From the NCBI GenBank assembly GCA_016987375.1, contig PJRA01000403.1:527402-591401 (forward strand): a DNA stretch of 64,000 nt, in the 5' to 3' direction. The DNA comes from Brachionus koreanus. Taxonomy: Eukaryota; Rotifera; Eurotatoria; Ploima; Brachionidae. Both the position numbers and the translations under genes were made by a program. Shown here piece by piece: positions 35,834 to 47,833 of this stretch. Each line of letters begins with the position of its first letter. The first letter of the stretch is position 1. The notes under the pieces were generated by a model. The model ran no database searches. It was not told the DNA's origin and saw nothing but the letters and a program-made list of their open reading frames with translations.

Positions 35834-35847
35834 ATTGTCATAGCAAC
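35834..35847 (+). promoter_or_regulatory. X-box-like RFX site, Tubby gene 1
   Basis: ATTGTCATAGCAAC matches every position of the X-box consensus RYYNYYATRRNRAC bound by RFX/DAF-19 factors at ciliary genes. It sits 80 bp before the ATG, in the usual range for X-boxes, and is identical in the paralogous promoter. Binding is inference. Confidence 0.6.
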
Positions 35848-35927
35848 TTCAGGATCCTGTTTTTTCAGAAATAAAAAAATTTAATATTAACTATTTTTTT
35901 GAAGAAAAAAGTAAAAAATAATTTGAA

Positions 35928-37196
35928 ATGTCTATCAGTTCGTTCAGAACTTTGGTTAAAAATGCGGACAGTTTGGAGTCCGGTAGTATTAATTCCTTGA
36001 ATGAATTTGAGTCTAATTTCGGGTCAAATAAACGCGATAATATTTTTGAAAAATTCGAGCCAATCAACGATGTGCCTCCGCAGTCTCCTATCTCAAATGA
36101 AGAACGAAGAAGAAGAAAAAAAAACAGACGACAAAGAGAAGCGACCAAAGAGAATGATAGTGTAAAAAATGGCAGAAGAGAATCAAAGCTGCGATCTTTT
36201 AGTAAAGAAGAAATGGAAAAGAATGAGAGTTCATCAGATGTGTCAACAAATGAGAGAGATCCTGAGGCTAGTAAGCATCAAAAACGAGCTGAAAGAAATC
36301 ATTTAAAAGAAGCTGAAAACTTAGAATTTGATCAATATGAGTTAGATGAAATAGAAAAAGATAGAATAGCTAATAACGAGCTTATTGGAAAGAAAAAAAA
36401 TGCACGTACAAAATTAGAATCGGGCACGGATGATAAAAAAACTGGAGATTCAAATCAATCACATAATATGACGCTAGTAAGCAGTGAATTTTTTGAATCC
36501 ATTAGGAATGGTGATACACTTGATTTTACACTTAGTCCGCCACCTCAAGGGCAATTGGTTCATGGTAAAATAATTTGTAAAAAAGGACTTTTTAATGAAT
36601 ATTTTTTTTACTTGGAAAAATTTTTTCAAAATCAAAAATATGAGGATTTACGTATAATGAAAGCTAGTCGTAAGATGACTAGTGCCAAAATTTATTACAC
36701 AATTGATACAATTAATTATCATCGATCAGAAAAAACTTCAATTTCAGAGACTAGCTGTGCCAAAGTTGTTTCAAATATGTCAAGAAACAAATTCAAATTA
36801 GATCTAAGCAATAATTTTGTTCTATTTAAAAATACAGATATATTAGATATATCTTTTAAATGTAACCCAGGTGAACCGAGAAAAATACGGGCTAGTGTAT
36901 CTTTGTGTCAAGGTGCGCACAATATTAACAATGAAAAAGAAATATATTTTCTCAAAAATAAAAAGCCAAAATATAAAGAAGAGACAAAATCGCATGTTTT
37001 AAATTATAAAGGAAGAGCCGAGATGCCATCTATAAATAATTATCAAATAGTTGATGAAACATCTCCTGACGTTATTTTGACTCAATTGGGAAAGGTAAAA
37101 GAAAATTGTTGTGAAGATGTCTATCGTTGTGATTTCGCTTATCCAATAAATGCTATGCAGGCTTTTGGTGTCGCTTTGGCTAGTTTAATATTATAA
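35928..37196 (+). CDS. Tubby-like protein 1, single exon
   Basis: A 422-residue protein. Residues about 1-185 are charged and low-complexity, with a strong basic cluster EERRRRKKNRRQREATKEN (about 58-76) that looks like a nuclear localisation signal. From about residue 187 comes a Tubby C-terminal domain: NGDTLDFTLSPPPQGQLVHG..GLFNEYFFYLE, MKASRKMTSAKIYYTI (the basic RK pair matches the phosphoinositide-binding strand of mouse Tubby), SHVLNYKGRA..NNYQIV, then DVYRCDFAYPINAMQAFGVALASL. The family normally ends ..SSFDSKLACE; here the protein stops right after ALASLIL, so the C-terminal helix end is missing. Tubby/TULP proteins bind PIP2 and carry cargo into cilia. Intronless, next to an X-box-like site, and paralogous to the gene at 47834. 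The match is by motif pattern; divergence from known Tubby domains is considerable. Confidence 0.82.
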   Translation: MSISSFRTLVKNADSLESGSINSLNEFESNFGSNKRDNIFEKFEPINDVPPQSPISNEERRRRKKNRRQREATKENDSVKNGRRESKLRSFSKEEMEKNESSSDVSTNERDPEASKHQKRAERNHLKEAENLEFDQYELDEIEKDRIANNELIGKKKNARTKLESGTDDKKTGDSNQSHNMTLVSSEFFESIRNGDTLDFTLSPPPQGQLVHGKIICKKGLFNEYFFYLEKFFQNQKYEDLRIMKASRKMTSAKIYYTIDTINYHRSEKTSISETSCAKVVSNMSRNKFKLDLSNNFVLFKNTDILDISFKCNPGEPRKIRASVSLCQGAHNINNEKEIYFLKNKKPKYKEETKSHVLNYKGRAEMPSINNYQIVDETSPDVILTQLGKVKENCCEDVYRCDFAYPINAMQAFGVALASLIL

Positions 37197-37423
37197 ATAT
37201 CTTTAGGATATATTGGCCGGTTAATTGATGAGTTTTTTTTTGTTTTGAATTTTTTATTACTTTTTTGGTAAGAAATTTGAATAAAATTTTGAATTTTGAT
37301 GTTGATTATTTAGCCAGATTAAATTTTTGTAATTATTAAATAATTTTATTTTTAAACCAAAGGTAAATTTCCTTTATTTTTTATTACATTAATAGTAAAA
37401 AGTTTTTTAAAATATATTTGAAC

Positions 37424-37740
37424 TTATTTCATCATTTCATCCTCGTGAAAATGATTATCATTTTTTATTCTAACAATTTTATTATTTTCATCTTTACACT
37501 GAAATGGATTATAAACCGAACACTTCCAATATAATAAATTTTTATAGTTTTTTTCCTGTACATATTCAAAATTTTTAAAAATTATTTTTGCCTCTTCTTG
37601 TTGTGTTAAAACAAAAATGTGTGCCTCGGTGCTCAAAATAGACTCTGTAGGCTCGATTTGTTTGACTTATGTGATGTTTTTAATTTATCTTCATCATAAT
37701 ATTCTTAATCAGAAAATTTATCATTATCTAATTCATTGTA
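37424..37740 (-). pseudogene. Possible FLYWCH-type zinc-finger relic
   Basis: The minus-strand frame 37636-37424 reads FEYVQEKNYKNLLYWKCSVY, then C.. and a closing HFHED. The YW.C...C...H.H spacing resembles a FLYWCH zinc finger. There is no ATG in frame. The preceding acidic stretch (37740-37640) is interrupted by TAA and TGA and shifted by one base. Its 5' flank (TCCCTCTTTATTTACAATTA) is shared with the zinc-finger gene ending at 42070. Probably a broken gene; domain call tentative. Confidence 0.35.
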
Positions 37741-38425
37741 CAATGTAATTGTAAATAAAGAGGGAAAAAAAATTCTTAAGCCTTTGAAAAATTTTCAAAA
37801 AAAGTATTAATGGTTTGAGAGTGTTGGCTTTGAGAGACAAGTATATGAGGGTTTTGAAACCGTGCTTTTAGTAACGTGGGCCTCCTTTTCACTTAATCTC
37901 AATGTCATTGTTTTCTTATTTGGAAAAACACTGTATATTTAGTTCATCTTTATAGCGTTCTTTTCGCTTTTGCGACGACTCTAAATTTGAAACCTACGCA
38001 TTTTTTCAAACCAGAGAAAATAAATGAAATTCTCTAAAATTTTTCTTTCAAAAATTTATTTTTGAATTTATTGAAAATATGCTTTCACCTCGTGTTTTTA
38101 GCATTCAACGTCTTCGTTCATTTTTCAAATGAATTAGATCCTTCTTGAAACCAAAAAGGTACTTCCGTATAGTAAATCTCTATTTTAGCTAGTACATAGA
38201 TTGATTGATTAAAATTGAAATTTATATCTTTAAACTTTTCTATCAAATTTACTAGTTCTTAATTAGTCAAAAATGCACCTTTATTTTTATTTTAAAAAGA
38301 ATTTTAGTAGTAATATCTTTAAATTTCAATAATTTTATATTTTAAAGTGTCTTCAATTTTTGATTTATTATTAAATTTGCTTGATTAATGAATTTTTAAA
38401 GTTAAATAAAATATTTTAAAATAAA
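37741..38425. repeat. Dispersed repeat shared with 42078-42360
   Basis: 37735-37818 plus 38218-38425 match 42075-42157 plus 42158-42360 in order. The 400 bp between (37819-38217) are an insert present only here, somewhat richer in G+C and without recognisable coding content. Confidence 0.7.
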
Positions 38426-39431
38426 GTTTTTAATAATTTCAAAATATAATAAAATAATCAAATATTTTTTAAAAAAATTTGAATTTCTTTTGAAAAAATT
38501 ATTTCGGCTTAATTTTTATTAAACTAAAACATTTTTTTTGGCTAAAATTCTGTATCTCAAACATGCTTATTTTTTTAGCGCCATTGATTTCAATTTTAAA
38601 AAATTAAAATTATTTCTTTATACATGTAGTTTTTATTTAACTTTATTCAAAAACTAGTTAATTGTTTGTAAATTAGTGATTTGATTATATCTGAAATTTG
38701 AAACAAAGCTTCCAAACTTTGCATTTTTGATTATTAAAAATAATTTTTTAAAAAATATATTATCATCAAATTTATAAAATATAGAAACTGTTTTCTTTTT
38801 AGTAATTTAAAATTATTCAATTAAAAAGATTCTTTTGATAACTCATTAATTTATTTAAGATTGTTTTGAACTATTAAATCATTTAGTAAAGTGCATTCTC
38901 ATTTTAAAATATTTTTGAAAATCTAGATCTAATTTTATCTTAAAATGCAAAAATAAAGTAAAATGTATTTTCTATTTTTTTCTATTAGGTAATATTTTTA
39001 ATTTGTCAGAAAATTAATGAATATTAGTAATAAATTTATGCAATATTATCATATTTCTAAAATATTAAACTAGTAATTTATATTAATTAAATAAGAATAT
39101 TTATTAATTAATTAAAAAAGGTGTAATTAAAAAATTAATTTATTAAATTTAAAAAATGAATTAGAAAAATTTATGATGTATAATTGTTGACTCTATTTTT
39201 AATAAATCAGTAAGCAAAAAATTTAAGAAAGGTTTTTGAAAATTGGATACCAGATTATCAATAAAAGTTTATCATACACACGAATTTTAATTTAAGTTTT
39301 ATTTTAATTAATGCTTAACTTTTGTGTTAGGTGAAAATTAAATTTTTTAAAATCAAATTGCTTGAAATGTAAAAAGTGTTGAAAGTTAGTTAAAATGTAG
39401 AATGATCAATAAATTTTGGAGCTAATTTTGT
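38426..39431. other. Intergenic, no gene seen
   Basis: Very AT-rich sequence with no recognisable feature. Confidence 0.4.
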
Positions 39432-40500
<1,069 letters not shown>

Positions 40501-41059
40501 ATAATTAATTAGATTTTGAACTAAATTAGAAATATATTTTAATTTTCATTAAAAGATTATATGATAATTGATTTGATTTATATTTGAACTATTAAATTTT
40601 TTTCTTTTATTAACTAATCATTTAATGGTAAATTATTTAATTTTAAAGTTTATTTTGCTATTGTCACCATTTTTATTAATTCAATTACTTTAATTAAAAT
40701 TTTTTGTACTTTTAAATTACAGATATAAAATTCAAGTTAAAAATATTCAGAAAACAATAAACAAAAATAAATCGAATAATGATCTTTAATCAAAATTAAA
40801 TTTGAAAACTTTACATGAATAGAACAAGATCCAGTTATCAAGAGAAAATTGATGGGTTTCTAAAATTGAAGACTGTTTTGTTTTGTTCATGTGAAGATTT
40901 TTGAATGAAAAAAAATAACAAATTTATAAAAAATACACTTGTCCAAAAGAAAAGAAAAAAATACTAGAAAGTTTCAAATTAAACAAAAACCAAAACAATT
41001 AAAGAACAAACAAGGTGAAATTAAGAAAATTGTTAAAAATTCCAATCTTTTTAAAAAGA

Positions 41060-41156
41060 TGAGCTCATTAATGGTTTTAAAATATTAGATGCATCACTGT
41101 CATCGATTAAAGAATTGAAAATATACTGTTCTTCTTCGCTTTCAATATCAAAATCG
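41060..41156 (-). pseudogene. Duplicated last exon of the zinc-finger gene
   Basis: Reads CPDFDIESEEEQYIFNSLID, a close copy of the exon at 41337-41231 (NFDIEEEQYIFNSFI), lying about 185 bp downstream in the direction of transcription, with the same CTGTCC lead-in. It may be an alternative terminal exon or a dead duplicate. Confidence 0.5.
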
Positions 41157-41230
41157 GGACAGGACAAGGCTTTTTAAAAAATTTATTTTTACAAAAAATT
41201 TAAAATTAAAAAAAAATCAATACCACTATT

Positions 41231-42070
41231 TTACACTATAAGGAAATATGACCTCATCAAAGGTTTTATAACAAAAGATTTTTCACTTTCGTAGATAAAA
41301 GAATTGAAAATATATTGTTCTTCTTCAATATCAAAATCTGGACAGAAAAAAGTTGTTCAATTTTAGAAAATATGCTTTAGAAAAGAAATCTAGAATGATC
41401 AAAAAAATTTTACTTTTTAAAATTTCTTTCTGATCTCTATTTTTTTCGTTATTAAATAGTTTGTCATATGTTTCATTGACTTCGCTTGTAGCGCTGAAAT
41501 TCGGATTGTAAATTTTAGATGGTACATAATCCGGAATTTCGCCAGGAGAAAAATATTGATGCTTTGCCCCTTTCACGTGCTTTTAAAAAATAAAATTTTA
41601 CAAATTCAAAATATTATCTGAGTTTGGCTTACCATCACTAGCTGAATTTGTCCAGTCATATAAGCATTCCATTTAGCGCAATAGTAGTCAAATTTTTCAA
41701 ATTTTCCTACTCGCTTTGACTCAGGTATTAAATAATTTTTGGCGTTTATTTTGTGCGATTCAACCAAAGAAAAATTGTGGATATCAACTTAAAAAAAATA
41801 GAATAAATCAGGGATGATCAAAAAAATTATACTTTTTAAATTTTCTTCCTGAATATTGTTTTCATCGTTAGCATGCATTCCATTTGAATTATCACCCTGA
41901 TTTGTCATTTTGCTGTCAATTAATTTATGCTTTTGGCTAATCAAATGAACATCAAATTGAGTTTGACTATTACAGTAAATATCGCACACTTTGCAGTACC
42001 AGTCAGATTTTTTGATTATATAATTTTTTTGTAGTTTAGCTGTAATCTGTTGGTCATCTGGCCCGGGCAT
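41231..42070 (-). CDS. Two-finger U1/matrin-type C2H2 zinc-finger protein, 4 exons
   Basis: Exons 42070-41833, 41787-41633, 41579-41414 and 41337-41231 (TAA) join in phase through GT..AG introns of 45-76 nt, giving 221 residues. Finger 1 is WYCKVCDIYCNSQTQFDVHL, followed by ISQKHK (C-x2-C..H-x5-H, U1-like), typical of RNA-binding or dsRNA-binding fingers. Finger 2 is YYCAKWNAYMTGQIQLVMHV then KGAKH, spanning the exon 2/3 junction, where the second Cys is Trp, so it likely cannot bind zinc normally. The end of exon 1 with its intron (GAAAATTTAAAAAGTATAAT, then TTTTTTTGATCAT) and the end of exon 3 with its intron are near-copies, so the gene grew by duplicating a finger-plus-intron unit. The last exon is duplicated again downstream. 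Function unknown. Expression is not shown. Confidence 0.68.
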
Positions 42071-42074
42071 TTCA

Positions 42075-42360
42075 AATACAATGTAATTGTAAATAAAGAG
42101 GGAAAAAAATTTCTAAGCCTTTGAAAAATTTTAAAAAATAGTATTAATGGTTTGAGATTTATATCTTTAAACTTTTCTATCAAATTTACTAATTCTTAAT
42201 TAGTCAAAAATGCGCCTTTATTTTTATTTTAAAAAGAATTTTAGTAGTAATATCCTTAAATTTCAATAATTTTATATTTTAAAGTGTCTTCAATTTTTAA
42301 TTTATTATTAAATTTACTTGAAAATAAATTTTGTTTATTAAATAAAATATTTTTAAATAA
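42075..42360. repeat. Dispersed repeat, copy 2
   Basis: Uninterrupted counterpart of 37735-38425. It begins at the 5' edge of the zinc-finger gene, so it may supply that gene's promoter or 5'-UTR. Confidence 0.65.
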
Positions 42361-42540
42361 CTTTTTTTGATAATCACAAAATATAATTTTTTTTTTAATT
42401 TTATTCAGTTCAAATTTTTTATTAAACAAAAAAATTTTTTTGGCCTAAATTCAGTGTCTAAAGCATGCTTCTTTTTTTTTTTCTGCACGAGTGATTTCAA
42501 ATTTCAAATTTAAGAGATTAGAATTAATTTTTTCATTTGT

Positions 42541-42768
42541 TTTGTATGACTCTGTAACGTTAAAATGACTCGTTTTAATAATTTTTAAATCCTCGTATCT
42601 TTTGAATGGATTTTTCAAATAAATATGTCGTTTTCGATTTATGTAGATTTGTAAATTTTCTTTAAAAATAATATAACTTTATAAAATTATTATTGTTTTT
42701 TTTACAAAATAATTTCAAATTAAAAAAACGTGAAAAAATGCTTCGTGCTTTCAGAGTTAATTGTTACG
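42541..42768. mobile_element. Degraded relative of the 1879-2102 MITE
   Basis: Shares TTTTGAATGGATTTTTCAAA, the stretch around TATGTAGATTT..AAATTTTCTTTAAAAA, and a tail AAAAAATGCTTCGTGCTTTCAGAG beside TTAA with the piggyBac-like MITE in POLD1 intron 4. The left end is eroded. Confidence 0.6.
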
Positions 42769-43000
42769 TTTCGACAGTGCTTTGCACTCGAAAAATATTG
42801 GGTTTTGGGTTGAGTTGGGTATATTTCACCCATTCCATACCCAATACCCATTTACCCTATTTTTTCGAGTTACTCACCCATTTTTACCAGAAATACCCAG
42901 TTTGTATTCGAGTTTAGACTGTTCCAAATGATCATAAAATTTAAAAAAATGGAAAAAAAAGGTATTAAATTAGACAAAGTTTATTTAAAGCTTAAAAAAA

Positions 43001-44464
43001 CTAATCTTGATCTTCATTAAGTTCTTTAATAATTTCAAAGTTTGCTCTCAACATACACCTATTTATAAAAAGATCAGTTTCCATGCTTTGATTATTCTTA
43101 TTTGATACTATTCCACACAAACTAAAAAAGCGTTCTACACAAGCACTCGAGCTATTTATATTTAACAATATCATGGCTTGTTCACTCAATTTAGGAAAAG
43201 AATCTTTATGCCTATGCCAAAACTCTTTAGTCTTTCACAGGATAAAATAAGTCTATTATTATTTGTTGTTAAAATTGCTTTAAACTGATTAATTTCATCA
43301 TTTAATTCTTGAATAAATATTTCGTCGGCAATATTTAAAACAGGTGTATGATGCGAGAAAGAGAAGAATGATTTTAAAAATTTAGAATTAGGGGATTTTG
43401 ATGAATTATGTACACTATTTATAGATTCATTGCAATTTTCATTTGGTTTTGGCTTCAAAAAATTCTTTCCAATCACTTTAAGACTAGCAAGTCCTTTTGC
43501 AAACAAGTTTTGCGTCCAAGCTTGACTGACCAAAATTTTTAATGCAGAAACTTTTATAACAGCAGCAGCCTTGAACAATTTTTATTAAATAAAATTAAAC
43601 AGCTTGGGAAATTCGAAAAAATTACTTGATAAACTGGCGAGTTAAGTTCATATTCAAACTTCTTTTTGAGAGCTTTGACTAATAAGTTAGCTAGGCGTTT
43701 AGGAGTTGATTCTAGAGCCATATTTTCATAAATATCAATCAGTTTTAAAATTCCTGAAGTTGAGTAATTAAAAAAGTTAATTTTTATATAAAATTTTTAT
43801 ATCTTACCAATTAATGAATCAGCGATTGAGGAATGACTTTTTTGAAAAAATAAATTTAAAATGTAAGCTGGTTTTAAAATTCTTAAATAAGTTTCGATTG
43901 TCTCTTTGTTTACAGGACAATCCAGTTCAGGGTTATTATGATCAAAAAGATTTTTATCATATGCTCTTTTTACAGAAACCAAAACCAAATATGCCGATGA
44001 CCATCTTGTCACATTATCTAATCTTAAACGAGCCTTATTGATTCGAAAATTTCTGTTTAAATTGATTCTGCCTCGAACATGGCTGTTATAGCGAGTAATT
44101 CTTCTTAGTAACTCGCAAATAGTTTTGTGAGACTCCATTGCGTGGCGAACAGCTAAATTTAGTTTGTGATTTGCACATGAAAATCGCGGAATTTCGTTTG
44201 ACCCAATGACTTGTTCTAAATTTTTAATAGGCTGACCTTTATTAAGATCATAAAATTGATCGAAATTAAATTCGACTTCATCTAAAGTTTGTTGTCTCTC
44301 TGGTGAATTTGTTTGACTGATTTCAGTCGCTGTTACAGGAGTTAAATCTTCTTCATCTTGCTCAATATCAGAAACTTCCTCATCGAAAATGCTGTAATCG
44401 ATTTCAAATTCTAATAATTCATTATCTAAAACTGCACCATCTTGATTTACAATTTTAGCAGTTT
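43001..44464 (-). pseudogene. hAT transposase, C-terminal two thirds, spliced, one frameshift
   Basis: Exons 44464-43808, 43753-43626 and 43569-43001 join through 54- and 56-nt GT..AG introns. Exon 1 begins with an acidic stretch, then RFSCANHKLNLAVRHAMESH and LDNVTRWSSAYLVL (hAT catalytic-domain landmarks). Exon 2 gives GILKLIDIYENMALESTPKR. Exon 3 ends with FWHRHKDSFPKLSEQAMILL and SSSACVERFFSLCGIV, the dimerisation region. A frameshift near 43218 separates the last block. The BED finger and first catalytic Asp are not found upstream of 44464. Exon 1 is open for 219 codons without an ATG before RHAM. No terminal repeats recognised. It belongs to a different hAT group from the 15-17.8 kb copy. 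Confidence 0.82.
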
Positions 44465-44944
44465 CTAGAGTTTATTATTTTATTAGGACAGTTATTTTTA
44501 AGGATTTTACTATCTTGCAACTTAATAAACAAGACTTTTTTCAAACCTAGACAGTTTGATTGAATTAAAATTGTCCCTTTAATGCTTTTTTAAACCATTA
44601 AGTATTTAAATTTTAACATGCAAAAATTTTAAATTTAACTTTTTTGACCGACTAAGAATGATTCAAAAAAGAAATAATTTTAATTGCAAAAATCTAAGAG
44701 AGTTATATCGGATTAAGAGGAATGTTTTTTACACAAGAAGAAATCATGCGAGTCAAAGTGGCTGGTTTTATAAAAACCTAATGTATAAAAAAATAATTAT
44801 ATGGATAAATTTATTCAAAACTTAATTTTAGTTGAAGGAAATTAAAAAATTAACTTAATGAAAGTATTTGGCAAAAATTGACCTATAATTGAATTCATTT
44901 CTTGTTGAAATCATTTTAATTCTTTCATGTAAAATTCGGAAGTA
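44465..44944. other. Intergenic, no gene seen
   Basis: AT-rich. Would hold the N-terminus of the hAT transposase, but no BED finger or DDE start is recognisable. Confidence 0.4.
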
Positions 44945-45325
44945 TGAAAAAACGTTTAACTTTTTCATATTTTTTAATTTTTTATGTTTTTTTTCAGAAA
45001 AATAAAAAAAAAGCTCTCTCAAATTATTTGGCAAACAAAATGAAAATTAAAAATTTTCTGAAATGCTGCACAAAAAATCTAAAAATATGAAAATGTAAAA
45101 TGTAGAATTATTTTCATTTTGCATAAAAATTAGCAAGCTAAAATATTTTTTTAAAATTTGTTTATCTTCGTTCAAGTGCCCGAGTCAATTGTCAAGAGAT
45201 TTGCTAACATTTCATCAATTTTTATTGATTTTTAAGCTAAATTCGTAATTTTTATTTGAAAAATCTATTTGCACAAGTGTTTGAATTTTAAATTTTTGCA
45301 GAAAAAAAAAATCTTTAAATTATCT
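44945..45325. repeat. Segmental duplication block A, copy 2
   Basis: Partner of 34735-35300, nearly identical over its 5' 170 bp, lacking the SINE-like segment. Confidence 0.85.
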
Positions 45326-45794
45326 TATATTAGAAATTACAAAAAAGTCATTTGACTCGTTTGATTTTTGTTGTGTTTAATTTTTAAGTTTATTTCATCC
45401 ATGAGAAAGACTATATACTATTTTTGTCTAAAATATATTGGAAAATTCTCATTTGAAGAGTCATAATTTATTTTTAAATTTTTTCAAAAATCTAAAAATA
45501 TATAGGTTTTGTTTAAATTTAATAAACTCAAAATAAATAATAGCATTCATCCTTTAAAGTGCTGTTATTTATTTTAAATTTAATTAGTTCTTTATTTAAG
45601 AAACCATTAAAAGTTGACCCAATTAGTGTTGTTGATCATAACAAAACAATTTTGAACGGTAAAAATTATTTTAAAACAACATCCTTTTTCATCGAAAATA
45701 ACTCTGGGAAAATGTTTTTTTTTTATTTATTTAAGAAGTAATTTAGAAATTTATATATTTCTAAAAAAAAATTTAAGATCATTATTTTGAAATA

Positions 45795-46481
45795 GTTAAG
45801 GTGCGCCTCATCAAATGCGATATGACATATTTTTTTGAGTACCTTTAACATAAAAATTTTTTTTTTTACCCCGGACCAAAAATAACCCCTGCCTGTCAGA
45901 CCTTTTCAAATAAACGAAACCCTACTAAAAGTTCCTTTTTTCAATAAAATGATCAAGTCCTTAGCTACATAATTTTTTATATTTTTTCCACAAAGGCCTA
46001 TGTAAAAAAGACCGAATTTTCAAAATGAAGGTATTTTTTTTTTAAAAAAAAATTTTTCAAAAATTTGAAATCTACAGATGTAATTTATTAATGCTATAAT
46101 GAGTTTTTTATTATTTTTATTTTTTTCCTTATTTTTTAACACAAAAACACTCATAAAATCAAAAAATTTTCTGTAAAAGTTTTCTGTCAAAAAAATTGTT
46201 GAGAGGTTTTTTGGTGAGTTCTTTTTGCTTATAGTGAAAATATAGAATTCGAAAAAATCTTAAATTTATATTCTAGTTTAGCAAAGGACTTAATTATTTT
46301 ATTGAAAAAAGTAACTTTTAGTAAGCTTTCGTTTATTTTTTAAGAGTCTGACAGAAAGAAGTAATTTTTAGTCCGAGAAATAAAAAAATTTCTAAATTTT
46401 TTTAGCTGCTCTTCAATATTAAAACAACAAAAAAATTAAAAAAAAATATGTCATATCGTATTTGATGACGCGCACCTTAAC
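45795..46481. mobile_element. 687-bp full-length imperfect palindrome, TA-flanked
   Basis: Ends are inverted repeats of about 40 bp: GTTAAGGTGCGCCTCATCAA.. and, reversed, GTTAAGGTGCGCGTCATCAA... TA lies on both sides (45793-45794, 46482-46483). The inverse match continues inward: CGGACCAAAAATAACCCCTG..CTGTCAGACC pairs with the inverse of ..GTCTGACAGAAAGAAGTAATT, and the next 60 bases also pair. Arms therefore extend about 250 bp each. TA flanks suggest a Tc1/mariner-type target, but TTAA within the ends would also allow piggyBac. Confidence 0.85.
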
Positions 46482-46757
46482 TATATTAAATTTCTTTCAC
46501 AAAATTAAAACATCATTTTTATTTAAATTTTGACTTTTAGATTTTTTTATGAATTTTGTATTTCAATCTCATTTTGAGAATCAAAATTATTTGTCATTTT
46601 TTTTCTATTAATATTGAAAGTAATGATTTCTTAGAAGAATTGACAAGTCACTTACTTGTTTTCGTTCTGCTATGCGAGTCAGTTTTTAACTAAGGCATTC
46701 TATTTCATTTTGAATATTCTCATCAATTTTCACATCTTATATTGTTTAAGTTGTAAT

Positions 46758-47037
46758 CAGACTTGTGCAAAAGTAAAAAAAAAGTCATTTTAAAGTCTTT
46801 TCAAAGTCAATCAGTGTCAATCACTTGACTTGAATTTTTTTTTTTCAAAAAAAAGTCAGTATTAATTACATTTTTATTTAAGTTGAAATTTTAATTTAAA
46901 AAATTAATGTCAAAATTAATAAGATTAAATTATTCGATAAAATTAAAAAAATTTTTTTCTCTTTAAAGTTAAAGTTTTATCTTGTTTAAATTTGATCTTA
47001 AATTTAAATTTGACTTTATGACTTTTGAACAACTCTA
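46758..47037. mobile_element. hAT-type MITE, relative of 33177-33416
   Basis: Ends CAGACTTGTGCAAAAGT and, reversed, TAGAGTTGTTCAAAAGTC. Flanking 8-mers GTTGTAAT (46750-46757) and GCTGTAAT (47038-47045) differ at one base. Interior full of AAAGTC/GACTTT motifs like the sister element. Confidence 0.8.
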
Positions 47038-47716
47038 GCTGTAATTCTATCATCCAATTCCAATTTCAAAATATAAACTTTGACCTTACAATTTCAAAGA
47101 AAGAATCTGATGTATCCTTTTTCCTTTTTTAGGATAAATGAAAACAAGCTGTTTTATTGCTTGAATTTAAGAAAAGATTGCTTCTCTTTTTAGTTAAAAT
47201 ATTACATAATTAAAAATTTAATAGCATATTGTTTGAAATGCTACCTGATTAAAACTAAAAATTACTTTTTCAGCAAAGATGAGTCAAACATGCATATTGC
47301 TTGATCCAATAATTAATAAACATTGTTTTCATACTGTGACAAATTTTGAACTTCCAAGATAAGAATAAGCTGAAAATTAGACTATTTGCATTTTTAATAA
47401 ATGAATTTAAATAATTCCATTGATTAACAAAAAAATCGAGTCAAAAGAAAAGCAATTATAATGCTTTTCTTAATCGAATGAGGCATATTTTACGGCAATT
47501 TGAATATAATCTAGAGTTATTTTAAATACTAAACTAAACACTATAGAAATTTCGCTTAATAAGCGACATTATTATGCAACAACTACTAAGAAATAAATTT
47601 TTCTGAGCCATCACAGACAAAATAAATTTTACCTTTAACAATTAGTAATTACTTTCCTATGAATGTAAATTTTGCTTGGCTAACAGCTTAACAAACGATT
47701 GAATTTTTGACTTTAA

Positions 47717-47730
47717 ATTGTCATAGCAAC
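47717..47730 (+). promoter_or_regulatory. X-box-like RFX site, Tubby gene 2
   Basis: ATTGTCATAGCAAC, identical to the site before Tubby gene 1 and 103 bp from the ATG. It lies inside the best-conserved part of the duplicated upstream region. Confidence 0.6.
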
Positions 47731-47833
47731 TTCACTCAGAATCCTTGTTTGTTCTGAATTATACATAATAAAAACATTTAATATTAAGTATTTTTTTTTG
47801 AAGAAAAAAGTTTAAGAAAAAATTTTTTTAAAA

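Larger units (their letters stand above)
35610..37360 (+). repeat. Segmental duplication block B, copy 1 (contains Tubby gene 1)
   Basis: Resembles 47450-49310 through about 300 bp of upstream DNA, the whole Tubby-like coding region and about 120 bp downstream (both end near GCCAGATTAAAT). Upstream similarity is strongest over 35767-35850 against 47652-47735. Blocks A and B are 0.3 kb apart here and 2.1 kb apart in copy 2, where foldback and MITE insertions have entered. Confidence 0.85.
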
